Shown here: positions 27,065-38,120 of the stretch, piece by piece
Layout: each line of letters opens with the position of its first letter
Numbering within the stretch: the first letter of the stretch is position 1
Assembly (NCBI GenBank): GCA_037833965.1
Contig: AP031351.1
Span: forward strand, 2,678,501 to 2,742,500
Source of the DNA: Marchantia polymorpha subsp. ruderalis
Lineage: Eukaryota; Streptophyta; Marchantiopsida; Marchantiales; Marchantiaceae
Reading direction: 5' to 3'
DNA length: 64,000 bases
The notes under the pieces: generated by a model
Told to the model about the DNA's origin: nothing
The model's input: the letters and a program-made list of their open reading frames with translations, nothing else
Database searches by the model: none
Translations under genes and position numbers: made by a program

Positions 27065-27640
27065 TCAAACGACACTTTGACTGTAGTAGTCATGGTTGAC
27101 AATACTTGTAGATATAAACAACGAACCCGTGAGACCCTCATGAACTCCTGTACCTGGTTTGGTAAATTTTGGTTCCGTAGAGAGAAAGATCAGGTTACTA
27201 TTCGAGGCTAACAGTGAAACATATGTTGTTGACAATCCTGAAAGGCCCACGAGGGTTAAGCCGCTTCCCAGGAATGGAGTCGGACTCCTTCTGCCATGAT
27301 TTCCTTGTAGCAGCCTGCTGTTTCCAACAAAGCATGTTCTTCTGGCCGAAGCGTCAGATTTGATCTTTAAAGTAGAGAAGGCTTGAGGAGCCGAACGATC
27401 ATGAGGATCTGGAGGGGCCCCACAACGCGTCGACAAGTTTTGGCAACAAAAGCTCGGCGAGATTTGCACTTGATCTCCCAAAATCTCAGCTGCACCTGAT
27501 TCCCTGAATCTGCTGGCTGCTTGCACATCCGCACGAATCGAATCCTGGTGACTCGATGTACTGGCCATATCCCGACGCTCACATGCAGAACATCTGGTCG
27601 TCTTGTGTCCCACTTTTGACTTCGTGACATCACTGTCCAT
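27065..27640 (-). CDS. Hypothetical 191-codon open frame
   Basis: An uninterrupted frame starting with ATG at 27,640. I do not recognise it. The deduced protein is Ser/Arg/Thr-rich, with several Cys residues near the N-terminus (CSACERR, and FCCQN further on) that form no obvious zinc-binding pattern. There is no clear signal peptide, and only a weakly hydrophobic stretch (LTLVGLSGLSTTYVSLLA). No neighbouring exon with matching splice signals was found. It is the longest frame in a 7-kb gap, but chance remains a real possibility. Confidence 0.2.
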   Translation of the reverse strand: MDSDVTKSKVGHKTTRCSACERRDMASTSSHQDSIRADVQAASRFRESGAAEILGDQVQISPSFCCQNLSTRCGAPPDPHDRSAPQAFSTLKIKSDASARRTCFVGNSRLLQGNHGRRSPTPFLGSGLTLVGLSGLSTTYVSLLASNSNLIFLSTEPKFTKPGTGVHEGLTGSLFISTSIVNHDYYSQSVV

Positions 27641-28278
27641 CAGAAAAGGGAATTAAAACTCTTCCTACCATCGCACCCTTTCTAAGGGTACATGGGACTG
27701 AAAATCAAATACACAATATTCATGTGTTCGCCAAATGACCGAAAGACATTTGCTTCAGCAGGGTCCCAATCCGAGCATGTGTCTGCCTCAAAGTCAAAGA
27801 GCTCATGTCTTTTGTAGTATGTATGAGTTCCACTCAAACGACTCTCCCCAGGATGGAGTTCATTACTTCATCAAGCATTTGGATCACCCTCAGCATTTCC
27901 TGTTCAAAAGAACCTTCGTTGGAGAAGCTTCTCCAACATATCTTCTACAGAATACCTTGTTAAAATCTGGATCCATTGACATTCTTTTTTGATGCTTCTT
28001 GTGAAGCTCTGGTCTCATACACCTACTCTACTCTGCTCACAGCGTGGATCAAATTGACCGAGCTGTGATTTTGTAGATGTGGTAATTAGGACAAGACCTG
28101 ATAAAAACTTTAACTTGTTTTATAATATGTTTGGGACTCAAGGAACATAGGATATCCGGATACAGCTTAGTTGACTAATCTATTTCTACGTGATAATACA
28201 AGTCTCCTATATCACATATGTTGATTGTCCAGGTATTGATAGGAACAGTCTGGATGTTGACTTGTGGTAGACTTCTTG

Positions 28279-28279
<1 letters not shown>

Positions 28280-28314
<35 letters not shown>
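28280..28314. repeat. TA dinucleotide microsatellite
   Basis: An almost pure alternating TA tract of about 35 bases in intergenic DNA; likely polymorphic in length. Confidence 0.95.
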
Positions 28315-28318
<4 letters not shown>

Positions 28319-29280
28319 ACAAAAAATATACCAATTTACCACCAACTATGCTAGAATGTACCGTTGGTGAATGCCATCAAAAGGCCCTTGGCTTCGAAGA
28401 TCATATAAAATGAAAGATATTTTCAAACCCAGCCCAAGATCCATAAACTATAGTTCTCCAATTCTCGTACAATCCCACGATTATAAACATTGGTAGTCCA
28501 TATAGGATCTGGCTATTGGTGGCCAACTTGCATTATTACCTCCTACATCTCCCATCTTTTGCTGAAGTGTTCGAGCTAGTATACTGTAGACTCTCGCTGA
28601 CAAAGATTGGTCGTCAAATTTATTGCAAAAAAAAACCTTTTCATGATACAAGTAACAAGAGTGGCATTACCTAAATCATTTGTTGTGTTAATTTCTTTCC
28701 ACAAGTATTGCACTTGCTCAATGTCAACCTTCTTCATGAGTTGTATTCAGGGCTTAAGTCAGTGAGCTGCATATATACGTACTGCTTTATATCGTTCTCT
28801 GTTCATTGCTGCCATCCCTGTAGTAGAGTAAGACATGGGTAAGGATGCACATTTTGTTGGAGTGAATTGTGGCAAATCCACACCAAATCCGACGAGATTA
28901 TTGTGTTATGACTCCGGATGGGAGGGAGTGCGTAGGACATGCCGTAAAACCTGCCACTTGAATCCAGCAACTTGTTCGTCACTATATACTGAAAATTTGC
29001 AACATTCTGCCATTTTGAAATTATGGCCGCCCATAGTTTGCCGCTGCCAAAATTAAGCAGTCTCGTTCGAGAATCTTTCAAATTCCGGTTGTCCCGGTTC
29101 CCTGGCCACATAAATCTACGTTCGGAAAGTCCGGATATCATGACTTGTCTCGGTTTCCGACATGCTGCCAAGTCATCAACTGTATGAAAGCATTTCGGCT
29201 CAATTTGGACTTCATTTGGGTTCTTGTAGCATCCTCTTGGTTACACTTTCTCGGGGCCATTATGATATTTCGAGAGTTTT

Positions 29281-30965
29281 GGCACATGTAAAATGAACAT
29301 GCTAATTTTTTTAAAGTGCAAACAATTTCACAGAATTATATATGTCATGTAACACCTAAATTTTTTTAATCTTTGATTTATAATTTATTTTTTAAATGAT
29401 ATATATTTTTTAAAAAGCTCTTTGCCTATGAATAACATTTTCCAACTCTCTCCTAAATGGAATATGTCGTCTAACTTACTTGTCTCACTCTCACTTACTG
29501 ACAAATATGTCAAACTCTCATGTCAAATTCTAGGAGTTCAACAACGGTGTACTTCATGCTTCTTGAATGGATTTTTATTGAAAAAGGGTCTGTCTGAACG
29601 TTAGAAGATTATACAAAGACCCATGACTGAAAAATATTTTATAATATATAAATTGCGGTGAAATTTAGTACAATTTAATAAAAATTTAATGTTAAAATAA
29701 ATTTCATATTGGAAAAAATATTTTTAGGTTCAAATTATAAACTGAAATGAATACTCTTAATAAAATGAGACAGCAAATAGAATATTTAAGATTCATTTTT
29801 TTAAACTATTTTAGATCTTAAAATACATGTTTTAACCTCTTATATGTCTTACATTTTCATTTTTAATTTGCACTAAATATATAAAAATAAATTATGTTGA
29901 ACATAATTTTAAAGAAACACATTTTACCAAATATCGTTCTCTTAACATCCTCAACTAAAATTTTTTCTTTGATAAAAAATTATTTCTTTGAATTAATTTA
30001 TTAAAAATAATATAATTTCAAAAATTATCAAATATCAATTTTTTTCCTAATAGTTAAGAGATTTAAGATCAACTTAGAATTTTTAATATTTATAATTCCC
30101 GTTTAATTTATATAAAAACATTGGATTTTTGAAGAAATTTGTATCCAAATGTGTAGAAAAAAGGTTTGATGGTTATTCATACATTTGAATTTTTTTGATT
30201 GCTTTTTTTCTTAATTGGTTTTTTTGAAATAAAATAGGAAATTTTTCTCACATTTATATTTCATCAGTTATTTTCAAAAATTAGATTATAGATTCAAATA
30301 ATTAATATTGCTTTAAATTTAAGCTTCAATAGTTAAAAAAAATTATTGATATAAAATTTTTATATTTCTAGTTTTTTATGGCTTGCATCTTATTTATATA
30401 TCTTATTATATAGATCTAACTTCCAGAATATTTCAGTTTTTTTATATTAAATTTAAATTGCAGAAATTTGATGATTTTTTTGGTAAATAAAATGGAAAAA
30501 ATTGCAAATTACAAATTTTATATTAAAATTTTTAATTTTTACTGTTATTTTTTCTTCATTATAAATGTTTTAAATTACATCTATTTGATACCTCTAGTTC
30601 ATGAATATTAATGTTAATTTCTGACTTTCAATGTTAGTTCACAGAGTTACAAATTAAGATTTTCTGTAATTTATATAAAAGCATCAAAACAATTCTGTTG
30701 TATTTTTCACTCATCTTAATTATTGTGAAAGTTAATTTTTTTCTTGTAATTCATCCACCAATGCATTTGATATCAATGTTGCTTATCTGAAACGTATATG
30801 TTTTGTTTTAAAGTCTTATGATTGATGTTTTTATGTTATGTTACTTTGAGTAATCATCCCAAGTTCGCAGCATAGTTTTTTGTTATTTCAATAACATTGT
30901 CTATTCCGTTGGGCTATGATATTACAAGAAAAATCAATCTAGATGGACTAAAAGAGCTAGAACAT

Positions 30966-30997
<32 letters not shown>

Positions 30998-32900
30998 ATG
31001 AGGTTACACAAATTTTTTTAAAATAATCTATTCCAATCACACAAGTTTAGAGTCAAATCTCACTCAAATTTTATTTTTTTACATTTCCATTATGTCAAAT
31101 ATTTTAAGTGGCTATAAAAATTTGATTTTTTCATCATCATGACTATTTGTATTTATATAATGTGTTTTATAAATATGCATTGTTGTTTTTAGTAGCTAGA
31201 CTTATCGAGATGTTGGCTATTTGCAAGTATTAAACTTTTCATCTTGGAAGATGAAGTATCTTTAAAAAACCTTGTGTTTTTAAGATAAGTAAAGAGGTTA
31301 TTTTTTTATTTTGTTTGTAAGCAATATTGAATATAAAATTTAGAAAAATACATACACTTTTTAAAGATTTATGAATTGTAAGATTGTTGCAACCAATTAA
31401 ATTTTCAATTAAATTTGTGCCATTTTTTCCTACTTCTTTCTTCTTGCTTCTATTAAAAATATATTTTCATATTCAGATAATCAGTGTTTGCCACTATGCT
31501 GAAAATTGTTTTTAAAATAAAAATATGCTCATCAATATGATTACATTATTTTGTGTGCATTTCTCTTCTTATATATTGAAAGGCCATGTAGATCATATAA
31601 AACAAATATTTCATTACTTGAAATATAAGTTCATTGTAGAAATTGTACAATGCAACAATTATTACATGTTTATATATAAAAGATGATAATTGTGTCTATA
31701 ATATTATCTAGCCATTACATTAGCCAAAAATATGCTACATAGTGAAAACCATACGCTATAGGCAATAAATGTTTTGAACTTTGATGAATTTTCTATAATG
31801 TAACATGTCATTTGCTTTCATGCATACATCAATTTTTATCTACTTTTTCATTACAAATATTCACTAACATCCTAGATGACATCAAGACTTGATTCAGTCC
31901 TAGTTGCTTCACAAATAATTTACTTTGTTCAATTCTATGGCATAAAATCTAGATTTGAATTTGATGAACTTATTTATCACTCTTACTGCACTCAAAAGTT
32001 TTTTGAACTACACATTTTTTACTAAATAAAATAGTTTTAAAAAATATAATTTTCATGCATAGGCTACGTAACTTGCATCAATATATCTTTTTTTAGCCAT
32101 TAGATTTTTGTGTTAGATTGATGAATCTAAGAAAAATATTGATCTTTATCTTAGATGATGTAGCATATTAGCTTTCTTAATTTTGTTCAATTTTTGATCT
32201 TGATAATTTATATAGGAAGTGGTTAGTTATACTTCAAGTTATGCTAATTATCACTCAGCCTACAAAAATTATATAAATCTTTAAAGTTGTATCTTTGCTT
32301 TGAATTCACAGCAAATGCTATGGTTGGGTGTGTTGTGCCAGCATAAACTTTATAAACAATCGGTTTGTTCTAGTGGAAACACACAAGATCGGGTGCCTGG
32401 ATAGCTCCATCTTTCTTGTTATCAATCATGAGTATGCGTTTAATGTAGACGGCATAGCCTGACTCAACGCAAAACATTGCACTATTGATAGCATACCGTG
32501 CAATGTTATGTGAGAGAACTCTAGAGAGAGAGAGTGTGTGTTCATTTTGAAATGAGATCCAATCCAATCAAAGATCTCACTTTTAAAGCAATTTATATAA
32601 TTTTTGTAACATGAATGAAAATTACTAGCCACTCCCTTTATATATTATATGTTGGAAATCAAAGATATCATTTGAAATCAAAATTTATTCAGACACAACT
32701 ATCGAATAGTGTAGACAAACAAACATATGTAATCAAATAAAAAAATCAGCAATACATAATCTTAGTCTACATGAAACTAAGTCAACATAATATTTCATGG
32801 AGAGATTTTATTTGATTCTCTTAACCTAATTTGTTGGAAGGCTTGATAGGCTATTAACCACGATGTTATTACGAGGGTTTACTAGCTGTGTCCAACATAA
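29281..32900. other. Second AT-rich gene desert
   Basis: Very AT-rich, with no open frame of note and no recognisable gene. It includes the TA microsatellite at 30,969-30,997 and a CT/GA-rich patch near 32,520. Like the 10.5-21.95 kb desert it has few CG dinucleotides and probably consists of old decayed repeats. Confidence 0.55.
30969..30997. repeat. TA dinucleotide microsatellite
   Basis: About 29 bases of alternating TA within the second AT-rich desert. Confidence 0.95.
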
Positions 32901-33202
32901 AATGGTTGGTGACTGTAGGTTTTGAGGCGATGCTACGGACATTTTGGAATTGAAAATTGGGTTTAGTCAATAAGCCATTGCGCGCTTGGTTTCTGTACAT
33001 CAAAATTCAGGTTTAGAATTGATGGAGCATGATGGGCTCATCGGAACCTAAACTCATATAAGAATGGAATGGGAGCACTGGTCGTTGCAAAGCGCACAGG
33101 CAAGAGCAGTTAGAAAAGGGAAAGAAGGGAAAGGCTCGCATAGAGCATCGGAGCGGGAAGGTCCGAGCGTGACGCAGGTCGACTTACGCATGGCACTGAC
33201 AG

Positions 33203-33238
33203 GGCCTTCTCTGTCAACCCGGGTTGACAGAGAAGGCC
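33203..33238. promoter_or_regulatory. Perfect 36-bp palindrome, about 1.2 kb upstream of MAX2
   Basis: GGCCTTCTCTGTCAACCC is followed directly by its exact reverse complement, giving a spacer-free palindrome with CCCGGG at its centre. Each arm contains TTGAC (as GTCAA on one strand), the W-box core bound by WRKY factors, so two cores face each other 8 bp apart. It could be a dimeric factor site or a cruciform. Function is inference. Confidence 0.85.
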
Positions 33239-33896
33239 GGATAGGTATTCACGTGACGGAAATCCAGCTAGGCGAGGCGGTTGTTAATGGCCATGTACAA
33301 TCTCGTCGACGTGTCATTTTCCTTGTCCAGCCCAGGACATACGATGACATCGCGGTGATGGTCATGATTCGTGAGCATGATGTGCAGCTTTCCCCAGAGA
33401 GAACGTACTCTACAGTACGTAGACGTATGCGCCGTGTCCCATCAAGGGCAAGGGTCGCTGTCCGAACGAAGCTGCCGGAATAAGAGGTCTCGCCGTCCCT
33501 CCACAGGAGGACTCGACCGGACTTCGGAGGCAGGGACGGACCCGAAGAGCGAGGGCGCGGTGGTGGTGGAGGCATTGATGCGCTCTGGCATTCCATTGGC
33601 ACTGGCGAGTCGGCGGCGAGCGAGCGACCGATGGTACAGACTCGGATGCAGATGCGGATTACGAAAACCAAAGCTGCGAGTCATGACGGGGAATGACTGT
33701 AGCTCGCGGTTCCGCCCTCCAAAATCACATTCGCATCCTTCCTCCTTTTCTGCCGAGAGGCATTTCTGCTGCCCTGCTTTCTATGATGACACGAGAGGCG
33801 CAGCGGGAGGTGCTCCAGGGTTGGAATGGAATAGGGAATATTTGCACAGTCGTCGTTGATGCGCGGAGCCATTCGGTGCAGTAGTCCCACTGGCAG

Positions 33897-33921
33897 TAGA
33901 GAGAGAGAGAGAGAGAGAGAT
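33897..33921. repeat. GA/CT microsatellite in the MAX2 leader region
   Basis: About 12 GA units. In plants such tracts upstream of genes are bound by BPC/GAGA-binding proteins. Here it lies about 520 bp before the start codon, so it may be in the leader or the promoter. Confidence 0.9.
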
Positions 33922-34436
33922 AAGGCATCTGCTGCGGTGCGGGGTGGGGAGGGGGTTATGAGAGAGAGCGGTGTCGGCCTGAATCCGATGAGTCTCGCGC
34001 TGCTGCTGCTGCTGCTGCACTCACCCACTGCGTTCGTTTGTACCGGTGCGCCTTCTCGTCTTTTGTCTTGGCTCCCTGCCAGGCGGTCGCTTTCGTGCGT
34101 CTCGAGTCTGCTGTCAGCTACTCGAGTACCGTAGGTCCATGTCTGCTTCCCGCACGAGAATGTGAGAGCGCAAGTGAGGCGAGGAGCAGAACCGAGGAGT
34201 GCAGCACTGCCTGCCATCCTTGTGCGCAGCACGTTCTGTCTGTCGTTCTGCAGGCGGTGCGATGTTTTTCCTCCCGACATTCTCGCTCGGCTCCTTTGCG
34301 TCGAGCTAGAGCAGCAGGTGCGCGAGTGAGGTTGTAAATGTGACGATCCCGAAGCGGGTATTGGCAGAAACTTAGAGGGTCGAATCTGCGAGCTCGTACA
34401 TGAGCTGGTCGAGCGGGCACGGGACAGCCTGTTTCG

Positions 34437-36776
34437 ATGAAATGGCCGACGAGAATCGCCGGCGGTGAAGGGACCGCCTTCCCAAGCAGCACAGGTGTGT
34501 CGAGAGGGATGGGCAGAGTTCGGCAGACGCAAATCAGCGACCTGCCGGGGGCTGTGCTGACCAGCATTTTCTCGTTGGTTTCGGATCCCCGAACTCGGAA
34601 CAACATGGCCCTCGCGTGCCGGGACTGGTACCTCTTGGAGAGGCAGACGCGCTCGTCGCTCATGCTGAGGGGCAATGTGTGCAATCTGATGTCGCTACCG
34701 CACTCGTTCAGAAACATCACGCAGCTGGATCTGTCGTGCTGCTCGCCTTGGGGGTACTCAGTGTTCCAGTCGACTTCGACGGGAGGAGAGATGGTGGGCC
34801 AGTTGCTGCGCGAGGCTTTTCCCAAGGTCAAAGATGTGGCGATATATGTTCGAGACGCAGTGGACATTCAGATGGTGGCATGGCTATGGCCAGAAGTCGA
34901 GTCGCTGAGGCTTGTCAGGTGGCATCAGCGCGCCATGGAGCCAGGATCGGGCATGGAAATCGGCACCGAAGTGGAGTGCCTGCTCAAGTGCCAGAAGCTG
35001 AGAAAACTCGATCTCTCGCAATTTTACTGTTGGACCGAGGATATCCCTCCCGCTCTCGAGACCGAAACTGCGACTGCAGCGAACCTTCTGTACTTGGACC
35101 TTTTGAAAATCTCACCCGAGGGCTTTAAGACGACAGAAATCACAGCCATCACCTTAGCTTGTAAAAATTTGGAGCAGCTGTTTATACTTTGCCAATTTGA
35201 CCCTAGATATTTGGATTCGGTCGGAGACCAAGCTCTCGCTACGTTAGGGACCAATTGCCCGCGTTTGCGGGTACTGCACCTCGTGGACAGCAGCGAATGG
35301 GGAGCTCTGAGAAGCGATCTGAACGATGATTTTGCCGAGGAGGACGCCAATGTGACTAGACAGGGCCTAGGGACGATGTTCAAATCACTGCCTCACCTCG
35401 AAGGCTTGGCGCTCATTCTGGGCCAAAACGCAAGAAACTCGGGGCCTGCTCTCGAGCAACTGTTCAATCACTGCACGAAGCTCACTTCGTTGCAGCTGAG
35501 CCAGTTTCACGGACTGTGGTTTGGGCCACAGGAGGACGGAATCGCAGCGGGCTCGAGATTGACAGAGCTCACCATTAAGAATAGCGTAGATCTGTCGGAT
35601 TCGAGCTTGGCAGCCATCGGGAGGGGCTGCAAGAGGCTGAAGAAGCTGTGTCTCAGAGGGTGCAGAGGCATCACAGAAGAAGGCGTGAGGGAGTGCGTGA
35701 GCTCGCTCTCGAAGACTCTGATCGATGTGGAGATTTTCTGCTGTCGGCTGCTACCGGCGCTCGAAACTCTGAGAGCTCTCGAGCCCATTCGGAATTCGAT
35801 CCAGCGGCTGCACCTCGACTGCGTCTGGGACGTCGAGGTGGTCGCCCTGCAGGCGAAGCTCTCGTCCACGCCCGTGCAGCCTCACATGCCTCGCAAATAC
35901 GCGGACGAAGATCGACTGCGCTGCGAAATGGAGAAGCGCGGATTTTTGGATTTTTGGGACGTGGGACGCAAGAGCAGCAAATTGGCAGCTTCGCAGATCG
36001 GGACATCCTCCGACACCTCGCTCGCGGTGGCGGAGACGACGGGGCTGGGGTTGGGGCTGGGGTTGGGGTGGGATGCATCGAGCAGCAGCAAGAGCATGAG
36101 CCATAGCAATGGACATTCGGGATGCGACAATGCCGCGCGAGGACAGGAGGACGAAGCGCCCGACGAGAAAGTGTGGCCGCGGCTGCAGTTTGTGTCGCTC
36201 TGGGTGGGCGTCGGGGTGCTGATCTCACCGCTCGCGTCCATGGGGCTGGGGCGATGTCCGGCGCTGACAGAGATGCTGATCAAAGTCGAGGGCGACTGCA
36301 AACCTCTGAAGAAGCCGGCCTCGGCCGACCACTGGGGGCTGGCATCGCTGGGGCGCTACCCCAACTTCAAGAAGCTGACCTTCGATCTGAGCGAGGTGGT
36401 CAGCTTTTCCATGAGCGCCCCGGAAGGCATGGTGGACCTGCAGGTGTGGGAGCGCTACTTTCTGGGCGGCATGGACCAGCTCGCGCTGCGCGATCTTGAT
36501 TACAGGCCGCCCAGCGACAAGGACTTGAACAATCGCGGCATTTCTCTTCCTGCCGCCGGCGTCTTGTCGCAGTGCCCGCATCTGCGGCGCCTGATCGTCC
36601 ACGGCTCAATGCACGAGCACTTTCTGTCCATGATCGGAGGCTGCCGCAGTCTGCGCGACTGTCAACTGCGCTGGGATTACTACCCCGCGCCGGAGTACGA
36701 GACGAGCACCGAAGTGCGCATCGAATCGACTCGGCGCTTCGAGGCAGCCCTGGACGAGCGCCGTATCCCCGATTGA
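34437..36776 (+). CDS. MAX2: MAX2/D3-type F-box LRR protein of strigolactone and karrikin (KL) signalling
   Basis: Receptor-associated subunit of the SCF-MAX2 ubiquitin ligase, which joins D14/KAI2 hydrolase receptors and drives turnover of SMXL proteins in the nucleus. It is one uninterrupted 779-residue frame, slightly longer than flowering-plant MAX2 (about 690-710). The F-box starts ISDLPGAVLTSIFSLVSD (about 33-50). LRR landmarks match MAX2: LRLVRWHQRA, FDPRYLDSVGD, LTIKNSVDLSDS, AIGRGCKRLKKL, RLHLDCVW. A long insert (about residues 480-570) is low in complexity and poorly conserved, as in other MAX2 proteins. The end holds YYPAPEYETSTEVRIEST and finishes in Asp, as the mobile C-terminal helix of D3/MAX2 does. 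The first ATG gives a 24-residue extension; Met25 (34,509), just before the F-box, is an equally good start. No breaks seen. In mosses MAX2 acts in KAI2/KL rather than strigolactone signalling, which may apply here. Confidence 0.96.
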   Translation: MKWPTRIAGGEGTAFPSSTGVSRGMGRVRQTQISDLPGAVLTSIFSLVSDPRTRNNMALACRDWYLLERQTRSSLMLRGNVCNLMSLPHSFRNITQLDLSCCSPWGYSVFQSTSTGGEMVGQLLREAFPKVKDVAIYVRDAVDIQMVAWLWPEVESLRLVRWHQRAMEPGSGMEIGTEVECLLKCQKLRKLDLSQFYCWTEDIPPALETETATAANLLYLDLLKISPEGFKTTEITAITLACKNLEQLFILCQFDPRYLDSVGDQALATLGTNCPRLRVLHLVDSSEWGALRSDLNDDFAEEDANVTRQGLGTMFKSLPHLEGLALILGQNARNSGPALEQLFNHCTKLTSLQLSQFHGLWFGPQEDGIAAGSRLTELTIKNSVDLSDSSLAAIGRGCKRLKKLCLRGCRGITEEGVRECVSSLSKTLIDVEIFCCRLLPALETLRALEPIRNSIQRLHLDCVWDVEVVALQAKLSSTPVQPHMPRKYADEDRLRCEMEKRGFLDFWDVGRKSSKLAASQIGTSSDTSLAVAETTGLGLGLGLGWDASSSSKSMSHSNGHSGCDNAARGQEDEAPDEKVWPRLQFVSLWVGVGVLISPLASMGLGRCPALTEMLIKVEGDCKPLKKPASADHWGLASLGRYPNFKKLTFDLSEVVSFSMSAPEGMVDLQVWERYFLGGMDQLALRDLDYRPPSDKDLNNRGISLPAAGVLSQCPHLRRLIVHGSMHEHFLSMIGGCRSLRDCQLRWDYYPAPEYETSTEVRIESTRRFEAALDERRIPD
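36041..36073 (+). other. Potential G-quadruplex tract within MAX2 coding sequence
   Basis: At least five GGGG runs separated by CT or TT spell a textbook quadruplex motif on the coding strand. It encodes a Gly-Leu repeat (GLGLGLGLGW, about residues 536-545) in the poorly conserved insert. The motif is visible directly; folding in mRNA or DNA is inference. Confidence 0.85.
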
Positions 36777-38120
36777 ATTTCGACCTTCCTCTTTTCTTCT
36801 TCGACAGGAGCCAGGCACACCCACCGCAGGCCTCGGCCTCGGTCGTGCAGCTCTGTCCCGGCATTCTTTAGCGCAGTGAGCTGGAGTGCTCTCGTTAGGT
36901 TACGGGCTCCACGAGGTGTTCATCTTTGTAAATTAAATTATTTAGCATACGCGTCTGAAGGATCGACGACGACGAGGCTACGCGAGCATATGTGACGCAG
37001 GAGGAGCAGGAAATCATGAGCAGCTGTCCGGTCTCCGCCCGTACACAGACGCAGACACGCAGACACGGCCGGGCACTGTGTCCCCTCGAGCCTCTTGTGT
37101 TGCGGGAATCCAAACGACCGGAACGAACGAGGAGTTGGGGAGGAGGAGCGGGGGGGTACGAGCATCGGTTTGACCTGACGCCGGTGTGTCTCGTGCGCAC
37201 CACGTCTGCTCTTTCGCAAGAAGCACGTAAAGACGAAAACGACAAATTACTTGTCAGGTGGGGGGCGCTCGCGGCTTCAGAACGGCCCCCCGGCCCCGCT
37301 CCTCCCGCCGTATAACGCACAGAGCCTCAACGATCAGGAAAGTGCTCCGGCGACGATGGACCCAGAGCCACATACTGTACCGTACTCGGGCCTGACAACC
37401 GGGCGGGCGGTCAAAGCGACGAACCGTCGGTCGGTCGCTCGGTCGGTGCCGAGATGCGAACGAGGGGAGACGAGGAATGGGTTCTGGGCTCTGGCGTCCG
37501 AGGACGAATGGAAGGGGGTGTGATGTGCCCGTAGCATCTTGCGCCTGCTCGCTGAATTTTTTAAGCCGCGCGGGGGAGGCGTACATGCGTCTCGTCAATA
37601 AAGCTGCAGCCAATAATGTAAAGTTTAGTCAACATTTGTGGGTGTGTTGTTCGCATGCCGCGCATCTCTTGTTTATGCCTTCTCTCGAATTGAATTCATT
37701 TCAGAGGTTGGGGCCGTTTTATTCTCTTGCCCCACCCCTCTCTCAGGAGCTGGAAGCAAATCATGGGGTTTCTCCAATTCACGAGTAATTTGCCTCCGTC
37801 CTCTGCTTTTCTACGATTTCTGAATTTCTGAATGTCGCGATTGTATGAACCCTTTGAACTCTTGGATTAAAGATGAAGTGTGAGGAAATGACGGGAGGAA
37901 GAGTCTCCATGTGCATGGGGATTGGAGCCGGGAGAAACCCCTCGTGCTGCAAGAACCCACGAGGTTATGTCTTAACGTGCATTCGTCATTACCCGGCTTA
38001 AGAGGAACGAGGAATCACAAAAGCAAGGCCACGATGAGCATGGTATTTAACGTGACTAGAATATATCGTTCATGTCCTGATCGCATGATGATGGGAGATG
38101 AGAAAATTGCACTTAAGAGG
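36777..38120 (+). other. 3' flank of MAX2
   Basis: GC-rich until about 37,600, then turning AT-rich. It probably holds the MAX2 3' untranslated region. Open frames on both strands (for example 37,254-37,613 minus) have no recognisable domains and overlap each other, as expected of GC-rich non-coding DNA. Confidence 0.4.

Larger units (their letters stand above)
25315..29280. other. Intergenic, mixed composition, no recognised gene
   Basis: The first few hundred bases should contain the 3' untranslated region of the F-box gene. The rest is moderately GC-rich, without a recognisable gene. The longest frame is the 191-codon minus frame at 27,065-27,640, listed separately. A 122-codon minus frame at 28,803-29,171 has no known domain. 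A TA microsatellite is at 28,280-28,314. Confidence 0.5.
32901..34436 (+). promoter_or_regulatory. GC-rich upstream and leader region of MAX2
   Basis: Composition rises sharply after about 33,060 and stays GC-rich up to the MAX2 start. The block holds a perfect 36-bp palindrome (33,203-33,238), a GA-repeat (33,897-33,921) and a CTG-repeat near 34,000. A 139-codon plus frame starts with ATG at 33,064. It has no known domain and, if transcribed with MAX2, would act as an upstream frame. The transcription start cannot be placed. Confidence 0.5.

Noticed and set aside
33681-34532. 283-codon minus-strand frame upstream of and overlapping the MAX2 start
   Set aside because: It runs through GA and CTG repeats, giving simple Ser/Leu and Gln runs, has no domain and overlaps other frames in every phase.
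35671-36228. 185-codon minus-strand frame within MAX2
   Set aside because: It is the antisense shadow of GC-rich MAX2 coding sequence; composition is Arg/Ser/Pro-rich as expected and no domain is seen.
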